A DNA stretch of 64,000 nucleotides. Origin: Candidatus Poribacteria bacterium. GTDB taxonomy: Bacteria > Abyssobacteria > SURF-5. Where the stretch lies: NCBI GenBank assembly GCA_016215705.1, contig JACRIR010000053.1, positions 18,010 to 82,009 of the forward strand, read 5' to 3'. Below are positions 52,950 through 60,271 of this stretch, one piece after another. Both the position numbers and the translations under genes were made by a program. How positions within the stretch are numbered: position 1 is the first letter of the stretch; every line of letters starts with the position of its first letter. Below the pieces are notes generated by a model, which was given only the letters and a program-made list of their open reading frames with translations, did not search any database and had not been told where the DNA came from.

Positions 52950-53675
52950 TTACAGAACCCCGTACCGGCTTGCAACTAATTGGTTGGCCCGAGCGAGCGA
53001 GGGAAATGTGCCTGCGTCGGTCCACCATCCGTCCAGAATCTCATAAGTCATGCTGCCTCGTTCGATATATGCGTTGTTTACATCTGTGATTTCGAGTTCG
53101 CCTCGCCCCGAAGGTTTCAGCGTCTTGATTATGTCGAAGACGGTCCCGTCATACATGTATATGCCGATTACCGCATAGCTGGACTCCGGCTTCTTGGGCT
53201 TTTCGTCGATCCTGGTTACTTTGTCCCCGTTCAGGACTGCGACGCCGAAGCGCTCAGGATCATCTACCGCTTTCAAAAAAATCTTTGCCCCCTCTTTTTG
53301 TCGCTTGAAATCATCGACCGCCTTGCGGATCGAGCTCTCGATTATGTTATCACCCAAAACGACGGTTATCAGGTCTCTGTCCGCAAAATGTTCGGCAAGT
53401 CCGAGGGCCTCTGCTATGCCTCCCTCGCCTTCCTGATAGGTATAATTTATGTGCTTGAGGCCAAATTCCTTTCCGTTTCCGATCAGTCTCAAGAAATCGC
53501 CGGCGCTGTTGCCGCCGGTGACCAGAAGTATGTCGGTAATGCCCGCCCCGACAAGGGTTTCAATCGGATAATAAATCATGGGCTTGTTGTACACAGGCAA
53601 CAAATGCTTGTTGGTGACCTTAGTGAGAGGATACAGGCGCGTTCCCAGGCCGCCTGCCAACACAACTCCCTTCAT
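52950..53675 (-). CDS. Sugar-phosphate nucleotidyltransferase (RmlA-like, short form)
   Basis: 241 residues from ATG 53675 with AAGGA nine bases upstream; the frame extends into the heptamer array but has no site there. It carries the pyrophosphorylase signature GGLGTRLYPLT near 6, NKHLLPVYNKPMIYYP near 22, VLGDNI near 105 and ERFGVAVLNGDKVTRIDEKP near 140. At 241 residues it is shorter than the 290-residue enteric RmlA and matches the short dTDP-glucose or NDP-sugar synthase group. It could supply nucleotide sugars to the glycan loci. The 3' end is close to a small G-U containing hairpin (52936-52954). Confidence 0.88.
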   Translation of the reverse strand: MKGVVLAGGLGTRLYPLTKVTNKHLLPVYNKPMIYYPIETLVGAGITDILLVTGGNSAGDFLRLIGNGKEFGLKHINYTYQEGEGGIAEALGLAEHFADRDLITVVLGDNIIESSIRKAVDDFKRQKEGAKIFLKAVDDPERFGVAVLNGDKVTRIDEKPKKPESSYAVIGIYMYDGTVFDIIKTLKPSGRGELEITDVNNAYIERGSMTYEILDGWWTDAGTFPSLARANQLVASRYGVL

Positions 53676-53730
53676 CTTCGCTCTTCCTTTCTCTGCTCTC
53701 TGTATTCGTGATCCAAGTCTTCTCCTTCTC

Positions 53731-53765
53731 TTCGACTTTTGACTTTCGACCTTTGATCTTTGACC
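53731..53765 (+). repeat. Heptanucleotide array TTYGACY upstream of the nucleotidyltransferase gene
   Basis: Five units, TTCGACT, TTTGACT, TTCGACC, TTTGATC and TTTGACC, sit 56 bases before the RmlA-like start codon. On the gene's strand they read as purine-rich GGTCAAA-type units. Confidence 0.8.
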
Positions 53766-53815
53766 GCACAATGACGTCGGTTTTGACTGCGGCTATGCTG
53801 CGGCGTGATCTCTTG

Positions 53816-54505
53816 TCATTCCAACGGCTTCACGAAACTCTTGGCGAAGCCGGGTATCTTACGAATCGATTGAAGCGCCAGTTGGGCTTCCCCTTCGGTA
53901 TCAAAGGGACCGATGTACACCCTGTACCATCTTCCTTTTGCCCCGAGGTCCGCTTCAAAGACGCCTGCGGCAAATCCCTCATTCAGAATCTTCTTTCTCG
54001 TGGCGGTCGCGTCAGCCTGGCTGGAGGTGGAGAGCGCCTGAATTACATACTTCGGGGCTCCGGAACGGGAGGTCTTCTCTGCCGCAGGAGGCAGAGGTTC
54101 TTGACCGGTCGCCTCTTTCATTGCCGGCTGGGCCGTTTCTGAAGAGCGCGCGAGGTCGGGTTTTGGAGTTGAGGCTGTCTTCGCCGGCAATGAGGGTGTC
54201 TTTGTCGGTATTCGCAACGGCGCAGCAGGCGCGTTTCGCCCGTTCTCCGCGCCCTTTCGTGTCACTGCCGGCGTAGCGGCGGCAGCGCCGGGCGTTTCAG
54301 GTTTGGATAGAATAACAACAGGAGGCTGCTCCTTGGATGGTTCCGCCGCAGGAACTGCTTCGGGATTGGTTGCGGGCTGGGCCACCTTGGACGAATCAAG
54401 GCTCAGCCGCTGGACCACCAATCTTCCACCCATGAGTCCGCCGCCGAGGGCTATCATAAACAAGCCCGCGATAAGACAGATGAGTTGTGCAATGCCGGTT
54501 TTCAT
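53816..54505 (-). CDS. SPOR-domain protein with one N-terminal membrane helix
   Basis: 229 residues. A single membrane helix (LICLIAGLFMIALGGGLMGG near 9-28) is followed by a long Pro/Ala/Lys-rich linker (about 40-150). A C-terminal SPOR domain comes next (KYVIQALSTSSQADATATRKK near 152, GRWYRVYIGPFDTEGEAQLAL near 190). SPOR domains bind denuded septal peptidoglycan, so the protein is probably a division-site or cell-wall factor. AGGGGCGC precedes the ATG, and a good promoter lies 58-85 bases upstream. It probably heads a transcript with the RmlA-like gene. Confidence 0.87.
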   Translation of the reverse strand: MKTGIAQLICLIAGLFMIALGGGLMGGRLVVQRLSLDSSKVAQPATNPEAVPAAEPSKEQPPVVILSKPETPGAAAATPAVTRKGAENGRNAPAAPLRIPTKTPSLPAKTASTPKPDLARSSETAQPAMKEATGQEPLPPAAEKTSRSGAPKYVIQALSTSSQADATATRKKILNEGFAAGVFEADLGAKGRWYRVYIGPFDTEGEAQLALQSIRKIPGFAKSFVKPLE

Positions 54506-54562
54506 GCGCCCCTATTCACCATCGATATCGGCGAACGGCCCATATTGAAGTCCAAAAGGCAC

Positions 54563-54590
54563 TTTATCATGTTTGGAATAAGAGTGTCAA
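54563..54590 (-). promoter_or_regulatory. Sigma70-like promoter of the SPOR gene
   Basis: On the minus strand a consensus TTGACA (54585-54590) and GATAAA (54563-54568) are separated by 16 bases. Transcription would start near 54556, about 50 bases before the ATG at 54505. Confidence 0.6.
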
Positions 54591-54612
54591 AAGCTAAGCG
54601 CACACGTTCGCA

Positions 54613-54628
54613 AATACGATAACGTATT
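54613..54628. repeat. Small inverted repeat AATACG-ATAA-CGTATT
   Basis: A 6-bp perfect stem with a 4-base loop lies between the GNAT stop and the SPOR promoter. Confidence 0.4.
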
Positions 54629-54641
54629 CGCCTAACCTCCG

Positions 54642-54668
54642 TAGGGGCGACCCGGCGGGTCGCCTCTA
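54642..54668. repeat. 13-bp GGCGACCCG hairpin
   Basis: Arms at 54642-54654 and 54656-54668 pair over 13 positions, with one G-U and a one-base loop. It is 37 bases after the GNAT stop and has no T-tract, so it looks more like a mobile palindrome than a terminator. Confidence 0.6.
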
Positions 54669-54704
54669 TGATGAAATACGTTGTAGAAATTAGGAAACTG
54701 ACTA

Positions 54705-55274
54705 CTATGTTATCTGAACGTTCTCATCAATCGGGATGTCGACCCGCGTCACTCCGCGGTCCCAAAACCTTCTCGTCATCTTGAGGCCGCTTCTGTTCAG
54801 AACTGCGAACATGCGCGAATTTTCATCCATAATATACCCGATGATGACCCGGACACCTTGCAGTTTGGCAACATGCGCGAGGTGTCGCAGGACTTCCGTG
54901 CCGATCCCGCGTCCCTGACAGGCGTCTTGCACCACGATTGCAAATTCGGCCGCTCCCGGCTCCTTTTCCTCGAGCGTATAGCGGCCAATGGCCACCATCT
55001 TTTCCTTTCCGCATTCGCTCACAAGCGCTCCAATGGCCATCTGCTTCTCGTAGTCCATGTGAGTAAGCTGCTCGAGTTGTTCTTTGGGCATGTATTTCAG
55101 CGTGGAAAAGAATCGAAAGTAGATTGTCTCCTTTGAGAATGAATTGAACAACTCGACAATCAGGCTTTCGTCTGTCGGCTTGATGGGCCGCAGGAGGGCC
55201 TGAACCCCGTCAGACAACACAATGGTTTTCCTGTATTGCTCAGGATACTCGGATTGCACAGTGGATGAATTCAC
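54705..55274 (-). CDS. GNAT-family N-acetyltransferase
   Basis: 189 residues from GTG 55274, which immediately follows nine consecutive G on the coding strand. The GNAT core is clear: IYFRFFSTLKYMPKEQLEQL near 53, MVAIGRYTLEEKEPGAAEFAIVV near 90, the acetyl-CoA loop QGRGIGTEVL near 122, and DENSRMFAVLNRSGLKMTRRFW near 157. It matches the C-terminal acetyltransferase module (RimI/Pat-like) found alone or fused to acyl-CoA synthetase-like proteins. The open frame continues to 55409 but overlaps pyrE. It could be coupled to the pyrE transcript, 22 bases downstream of its stop. Confidence 0.82.
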   Translation of the reverse strand: MNSSTVQSEYPEQYRKTIVLSDGVQALLRPIKPTDESLIVELFNSFSKETIYFRFFSTLKYMPKEQLEQLTHMDYEKQMAIGALVSECGKEKMVAIGRYTLEEKEPGAAEFAIVVQDACQGRGIGTEVLRHLAHVAKLQGVRVIIGYIMDENSRMFAVLNRSGLKMTRRFWDRGVTRVDIPIDENVQIT

Positions 55275-55296
55275 CCCCCCCCTGCGACTGCCCGGT

Positions 55297-55899
55297 TCAT
55301 ATTTTCCGGCTGCCCGGCTTGTACAGAGGCACTCCTCGCAAACAGAGCGGACAAGCTTCTTTTCGGAAAGTCGAGACTTGCACCCGCGCAAGCGGTTTAA
55401 ATGGAACACGGAACTCGGCTTTACCTCCGCTTCGGTCGATAACCGCCGCGACGCCGGTCACGGATGCGCCCATCTGAGTCAAGGCGTCTATAACCTCTTG
55501 CGCGGACCCTCCCGTCGTCGTTATGTCCTCGACTACGAGCGCGCGTTCTCCCTTCGTTACGGCGAAGCCCCGTCTGAGCGTCATTGTGCCCGCTTCGCGT
55601 TCAGTGAACATCGCACGCACACCAAGCGCCCGGCCCACTTCCTGCGCAACGACTATCCCGCCGATGGCGGGACCGACAACGCAGTCAATCTTTGCATCCA
55701 GGAATTTTACCGCGATGGCGGAGCCAATACGTTCGGCGATTTCGGGATATTGCAGCACTATGGCGCATTGCAGGTATTTCTCGCTGTGAAGCCCCGAAGA
55801 CAGCAGGAAATGGCCATTGAGCAGCGCCCCTTTTTGCTCGAATATGTCCAACACTTCTTTTGCCGACAACTCCGGTGTTCTTGATTTTTTCGTAGGCAT
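55297..55899 (-). CDS. pyrE: Orotate phosphoribosyltransferase
   Basis: 200 residues from ATG 55899 (AGGAG close upstream). It transfers the phosphoribosyl group from PRPP to orotate to make OMP, the fifth step of UMP synthesis. The PRPP-binding loop ALVVEDITTTGGSAQE near 120 and SSGLHSEKYLQCA near 33 identify the family, and FTEREAGTMTLRRGF near 96 covers the catalytic Lys/Arg region. The C-terminus carries two extra Cys (EACPLCLRG) not needed for the core fold. pyrF lies directly upstream with a 14-base gap, so OMP is passed to the next enzyme. Confidence 0.93.
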   Translation of the reverse strand: MPTKKSRTPELSAKEVLDIFEQKGALLNGHFLLSSGLHSEKYLQCAIVLQYPEIAERIGSAIAVKFLDAKIDCVVGPAIGGIVVAQEVGRALGVRAMFTEREAGTMTLRRGFAVTKGERALVVEDITTTGGSAQEVIDALTQMGASVTGVAAVIDRSGGKAEFRVPFKPLARVQVSTFRKEACPLCLRGVPLYKPGSRKI

Positions 55900-55913
55900 G
55901 TGCTCCTGATCCT

Positions 55914-56639
55914 TTAAGTCATTTCGGCGAGAATCTTTCCCGCTGCCTCCAGCGGGTCCCTCGCCTTCGTAATCGGGCGACCAACCACAATTCTGTCGGC
56001 GCCCGCAGCCAACGCCTCGGCCGGCGTCGCCACTCTCTTCTGATCGTTCGCGTGCTCCCACGACGGTCTTATCCCCGGCGTCACAATCTGAAAACTCGAT
56101 CCGCACGCGGCGCGAATCGCCGCCGCCTCATGTGGCGAGGCCACGACACCGTCGAGACCCGCCTCCTTCGCCTGACGCGCCTTTGCAATCACAAAAGGGC
56201 CGACCCCATTGGCGAGAGAAAAGCCGATTTCCTCCTCCAGCGCTCGCCGGTCGAGGCTCGTGAGCACCGTAACCGCAAGCACAACCGGCCGCTTCACCTC
56301 AAGCCCGCTTGCGGTCCGGACCACCGCATCGGCGGCGGCGCGCATCATCGCCATTCCGCCAAGGGCATGCACGTTGAACATATCGACACCCAATCGCGTC
56401 GCGCTTGCGGCGGCGCCGGCCACAGTGTTCGGGATGTCGTGAAACTTCATGTCGAGGAAGACTGATTTGCCGAGAGTTTTCAGACGCTCGACAATCTCCG
56501 GGCCTGCCGCGCTGAAGAGCTCGAGCCCGACCTTGTAGAAGGTCACGATCTCGCCCATTCTCTCCGCAAATCCCAGCGCTTCATCAGCGGATGGGAAATC
56601 AAGCGCAACAATCAGTCTTTCCCTGGGGTCCGGGTTCAT
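55914..56639 (-). CDS. pyrF: Orotidine 5'-phosphate decarboxylase
   Basis: 241 residues from ATG 56639; TTG 56648 is possible. It decarboxylates OMP to UMP. The catalytic motif FLDMKFHDIPNT near 60 holds the Asp-x-Lys-x-x-Asp network, and ALDFPSADEAL near 13 plus GVDGVVASPHEA near 155 and VTPGIRPS near 185 complete the barrel. Size and motifs are typical of the bacterial group I enzyme. The start overlaps the end of pyrD by 41 bases. It is part of a compact pyrK-pyrD-pyrF-pyrE string. Confidence 0.95.
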   Translation of the reverse strand: MNPDPRERLIVALDFPSADEALGFAERMGEIVTFYKVGLELFSAAGPEIVERLKTLGKSVFLDMKFHDIPNTVAGAAASATRLGVDMFNVHALGGMAMMRAAADAVVRTASGLEVKRPVVLAVTVLTSLDRRALEEEIGFSLANGVGPFVIAKARQAKEAGLDGVVASPHEAAAIRAACGSSFQIVTPGIRPSWEHANDQKRVATPAEALAAGADRIVVGRPITKARDPLEAAGKILAEMT

Positions 56640-57561
56640 CTGTGACAAGGCTCCCTATAAGTTGATAAACATCGCGCATCTTGTTCTTGATGAGATACCG
56701 CTCGATACCCTCGATTATCTCGAGTGTCACCTTCGGATTTATGAAATTCGCAGTGCCGACGGCGACAGCAGTCGCGCCTGCTATCAGGAATTCCACGGCA
56801 TCCTGCCAGCAGGAAATGCCTCCGATCCCGACCACTGGAATCTTGACGGCCCGCGCCACCTGCCAGACCATTCTGAGCGCCACCGGTTTTACGGCGGGGC
56901 CGGATAGTCCGCCGGTGACGTTCGCGAGTACCGGCTTCCGCGTGTTTATGTCAATCGCAAGGCCGGTGAGCGTGTTAATGAGAGAAATCGCATCGGCGCC
57001 GCTGCTCTCAACGGCAAGCGCGATTGCGGCGACATCGGTGACGTTCGGTGTCAGTTTCACAATGAGGGGCTTATTCGGGGCGGCTCGCTTGACGGCCTGC
57101 GTCACCTCCGCCGACAAGTTGGGGTTTTGCCCGAACGATATCCCTCCATACTTGATGTTCGGGCACGATATGTTCAACTCGATTCCGGCGACGCCCTCCT
57201 GATCTTTCAGCTTCTTCGCCACCTCGACATAATCGTCTATCTCGCGGCCAACAACGTTCACGATTACCGCTGTGTCGATCTCGCGAATCTTCGAAAGTTT
57301 TCCTTTAATGAAGACCTCGATGCCGACGTTCTGCAAGCCGATTGCATTGAGCATCCCGGCGCGTGTTTCGACAATGCGCGCAGGCCTGTTGCCCGACCAC
57401 GGTCTGCTTGATATGCCCTTCGTTACAAAGGCCCCCAACCGCGCCAGGTCGAGGAACCTCGAGAACTCAAGCCCGTAGCCGAATGTGCCCGAGGCCGTCA
57501 TTACAGGGTTTTTCATCTCGATGCCGCCGACGTCCACCCGCATGCTCGGACGATTAAGCAT
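56599..57561 (-). CDS. pyrD: Dihydroorotate dehydrogenase, class 1B catalytic subunit
   Basis: 320 residues. It oxidises dihydroorotate to orotate with FMN. Motifs: MTASGTFGYGLEFSRFLD near 20, ELNISCPNIKYGG near 127, where Cys is the catalytic base of the class 1 enzymes, KLTPNVTDV near 165 and VVGIGGISCWQDAVEFLIAGA near 240. The class 1B enzyme works with PyrK, whose gene ends 8 bases inside this one. An in-frame ATG at 57543 is an alternative start. The C-terminus (PGQPGPQGKTDCCA-like end) slightly exceeds the usual length. Confidence 0.95.
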   Translation of the reverse strand: MLNRPSMRVDVGGIEMKNPVMTASGTFGYGLEFSRFLDLARLGAFVTKGISSRPWSGNRPARIVETRAGMLNAIGLQNVGIEVFIKGKLSKIREIDTAVIVNVVGREIDDYVEVAKKLKDQEGVAGIELNISCPNIKYGGISFGQNPNLSAEVTQAVKRAAPNKPLIVKLTPNVTDVAAIALAVESSGADAISLINTLTGLAIDINTRKPVLANVTGGLSGPAVKPVALRMVWQVARAVKIPVVGIGGISCWQDAVEFLIAGATAVAVGTANFINPKVTLEIIEGIERYLIKNKMRDVYQLIGSLVTDEPGPQGKTDCCA

Positions 57562-59005
57562 GCCACATCACCGTCCTGACATCGAACGCAGGCCCCTCAG
57601 TGCAAATTCGGGTGAACCTGGCCTTTTGACCTGGCGCCTTGACGGCGCAAACGCACGAGATGCATGCGCCAAAACCGCAGGCCATTCTTTCCTCGAGAAG
57701 CGCTTCGCACGGAATGTTATAGTGGTCCGCAAGCCCGCTGAGCGCGGCCAGCATCGGCCTTGGCCCGCAGGCGAATATTCTGCTTGACCGCAGCGAATCC
57801 CGGTGGCTTTCAAGATATTCGGCGAGCGGTTGGGTCACAAGACCCCTGCGTCCGGCGCTGCCGTCATCGGTGCAGACTATGTGGTTTAAACGCATGCGCT
57901 CGAACATCTTCACCTTGTCTTTCCGCACGCCTCGCAACTCGAAGGGAAGCCTCGATCTTGTGACTGCCCCAAGAAACATCCTGACCTCGACACCACAATT
58001 CAGAAGCTCTTCAGCCAGAAGATTGAGTGGCGGCGCTCCAATGCCCCCGCCCACAAGCAGAGCAACCTTCGGCTTGGGGAAAAACGTGAACCCTTTGCCC
58101 AAAGGACCGACTATATTGATCTTGTCGCCGCTCGCATACTTCGCGAGCGCGCTGGTCCCGGGACCTTCCGGCAATCGCCTGTAAACCACCTCCAACTCCG
58201 GTTCCATCCAATTGATGAGACGGACTACATCCATGCCCGGATGATCTGAACCATATGAGGTGCTCCGGCGCGAAGACGGTCCATAAGAGGCGACGCTGAA
58301 CGGACGCCGAAGAAAAGGGCGCTGGCCCAGGAGTTCCAGCCCGCTCAGCTTTGGCCAATGCCGGTCGCTGCGCGCGTGACGCCGGTATCGAGGACTCTGC
58401 GCATGAGGCGCGGGGTCGCACATCACTTGCAGGAATTGGCCCGGCGTCGGCCTCTGAACAAGTCCGGTCCGCACGCGCAAAGAATGATGGTCTTTGATGA
58501 ACTGATTGTTCTCCAAAACCAAGCCGTCGAACTGGGAATCGAGGCGCGGAACCGGAATGGCAGAAACATCTCTTGCCAGCGACCGAACCTTGAGGGAATC
58601 AATTGGGGCGAAACCTTCCGCAAGAGCCTCGAGCAGTCTTGCGGGCTCTATGAAACCGAGATTATCCGACGGGTCCGCGCAGATTATGACACTGTCGGCG
58701 AAACCCGGCTTGGGGGTCAGCTTGCGCAACACTTGCGCGTCCGGTAATATGTAAAATTTCCACGAGGGTCTCCCCTTGTGCAGCCATATTAGATCAGGCT
58801 CAGAATATACGCCGTGTTCGCGGCTCGTGCGAGCCCTGGTGGAAACTCGCTCAGAAAGTTCTGCGCCGCCGTGGCAAAGTTTACCCCCCGTTTGCAGCCC
58901 TTTCGCATCGGAATAGATTGAGAGAAGTTCGGCGAGCGCAAAGCGGAGTTGCGGACGCGCAGTCTTCACAATGGCTGTTGTCACTTCAAAGGAACCCGCC
59001 TTCAT
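57554..59005 (-). CDS. pyrK: Dihydroorotate dehydrogenase electron-transfer subunit with large N-terminal extension
   Basis: 483 residues, against about 250-290 for usual PyrK. The PyrK core starts near residue 155: GLVLENNQFIKDHHSLRVR, PGQFLQVMCDP near 188, FAD-binding LRRPFSVAS near 232, VGGGIGAPPLNLL near 318, and the [2Fe-2S] cysteines CGFGACISCVC with ICTEGPAFD near the end. Residues 1-154 form an unassigned extension (e.g. FADSVIICADPSDNLGFIEP near 102), and 198-230 is a His/Arg-rich insertion. No Met lies between residue 1 and the core, and the ATG follows the disA stop directly. It passes electrons from the pyrD subunit to NAD(H). Confidence 0.85.
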   Translation of the reverse strand: MKAGSFEVTTAIVKTARPQLRFALAELLSIYSDAKGLQTGGKLCHGGAELSERVSTRARTSREHGVYSEPDLIWLHKGRPSWKFYILPDAQVLRKLTPKPGFADSVIICADPSDNLGFIEPARLLEALAEGFAPIDSLKVRSLARDVSAIPVPRLDSQFDGLVLENNQFIKDHHSLRVRTGLVQRPTPGQFLQVMCDPAPHAQSPRYRRHARSDRHWPKLSGLELLGQRPFLRRPFSVASYGPSSRRSTSYGSDHPGMDVVRLINWMEPELEVVYRRLPEGPGTSALAKYASGDKINIVGPLGKGFTFFPKPKVALLVGGGIGAPPLNLLAEELLNCGVEVRMFLGAVTRSRLPFELRGVRKDKVKMFERMRLNHIVCTDDGSAGRRGLVTQPLAEYLESHRDSLRSSRIFACGPRPMLAALSGLADHYNIPCEALLEERMACGFGACISCVCAVKAPGQKARFTRICTEGPAFDVRTVMWHA

Positions 59006-60091
59006 TCAGTGAAGATCGAAGATGAGTTGATTGCGAAGAAGTTTCAGGCCTTCCTTCAGTTTTTCGGCCCGCACGTCGCCCATTCCCTCGACCGCGGTCA
59101 GCTTCTCGTGCGGCGCCTGGATTATCGTCCTGAGATTGCTGAACGTGTTCACCAGATTCTCTATGACCGGCCGGGGAAGTCGGTGAGTTTTCGTCAGAAT
59201 CCTGTACCCTCGGGGAACAAGGTATTCGTCGACCGCGCTTATGTTGAGACCATACCCGAGCGCGTTGGATACGTTGCCGAGATTCAAGATTTCCATCGAG
59301 GAGAACTTGCCCAGACGGAAAAGCACTTCCTTCTCGCTCCGAATCTCTTTGTCGCGGTAGTAATCGCGGATGACCATCAAACCTTCATTGATGCTGTCCT
59401 CGAGCTCGCGCAACTGCATCTCAAGCAGACGCCCTTCGATCCCGAGCTCTATGATGTAATACTCTATCTCTCTGACGATCCTTAGCACCATTTCCGTCCG
59501 CTGCACAACACGGACGACGTCATAGATGGTAACCAAATCCTCGAGCTCGCGCACGCTGAGCTCCACCAGTACGCGGTCGAGCGCCGTCTTGTATTTCTCC
59601 AGTGTCTGGAGCGCCTGCGAGGCCTTGTTCAAGACGGTTGCAATATTGTCCAAAACATGCTTCTTGTCGCCCACGTAAAGCGTGACCGTCGAGCGGCGCT
59701 GCGAGATGGCAATCGTCATCTCGCCCGTCTGTTGCGCGAACCTTTGGGCTGCCCGGTGCCGCGTCCCGGTTTCCTCCGAATAGATAGTCTCATCCGGAAC
59801 AAGAAAAGTGTTGGCGGAGATTATTCGTGTGATTTCCTTGTCAACGAATATCGCGCCGTCCATCTTCGCAAGCTCATAGAGCAGCGTCGGCCGGAACGGG
59901 CAGTTTATCTTCACTCCGCCCTCCGCGAGAGCCCTGAGCTTGTGGCTGCTCGTGACCACTATGAGGCCGCCCGTGCCTGCCTGGAGGATGTAGGAAAGCC
60001 CTTCGCGCAACAGGCTCCCTGGGGCGACCTTGCGAAGCGCCTCGACAAATTTCTTGTCTTCGTAAAGACTTGCCTTGTCAACCGGAGTCAT
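59006..60091 (-). CDS. disA: DisA-type diadenylate cyclase
   Basis: 361 residues. It makes cyclic di-AMP from two ATP and scans DNA. The DAC domain shows MDGAI with the catalytic DGA near 78-80, and GTRHRAAQRF with RHR near 111-113. A long helical linker (about 145-290) and a C-terminal helix-hairpin-helix (LTAVEGMGDVRAEKLKEGL near 328) complete the standard DisA organisation. The ATG has AAGGA seven bases upstream, and a 180-base gap with a nested palindrome separates it from lysA. The stop abuts the pyrK start, so a c-di-AMP synthase and pyrimidine genes are probably one transcript. Confidence 0.94.
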   Translation of the reverse strand: MTPVDKASLYEDKKFVEALRKVAPGSLLREGLSYILQAGTGGLIVVTSSHKLRALAEGGVKINCPFRPTLLYELAKMDGAIFVDKEITRIISANTFLVPDETIYSEETGTRHRAAQRFAQQTGEMTIAISQRRSTVTLYVGDKKHVLDNIATVLNKASQALQTLEKYKTALDRVLVELSVRELEDLVTIYDVVRVVQRTEMVLRIVREIEYYIIELGIEGRLLEMQLRELEDSINEGLMVIRDYYRDKEIRSEKEVLFRLGKFSSMEILNLGNVSNALGYGLNISAVDEYLVPRGYRILTKTHRLPRPVIENLVNTFSNLRTIIQAPHEKLTAVEGMGDVRAEKLKEGLKLLRNQLIFDLH

Positions 60092-60134
60092 GAGCGTCCT
60101 TCAATTCTTACGGAGACCGGGAAAGCCGAATGTG

Positions 60135-60250
60135 TCCCGCAATCTTGTTTTTGGGTTAGACTGCCGTAAGCGCAAATTTATTCGCACTGCGTTTCCGGCG
60201 TCTTTCTGCCATGCGAATGCGAATAAATCGGCGCCTCCTTGACTGCGGGA
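60135..60250. repeat. Nested palindromic element between lysA and disA
   Basis: Outer 7-base arms TCCCGCA (60135-60141) and TGCGGGA (60244-60250) enclose 17-base inner arms (60170-60186 and 60218-60234) that share ATTTATTCGCA and match at 15 of 17 positions. Confidence 0.55.
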
Positions 60251-60271
60251 AAGTTTCATTCTGTATGATCT

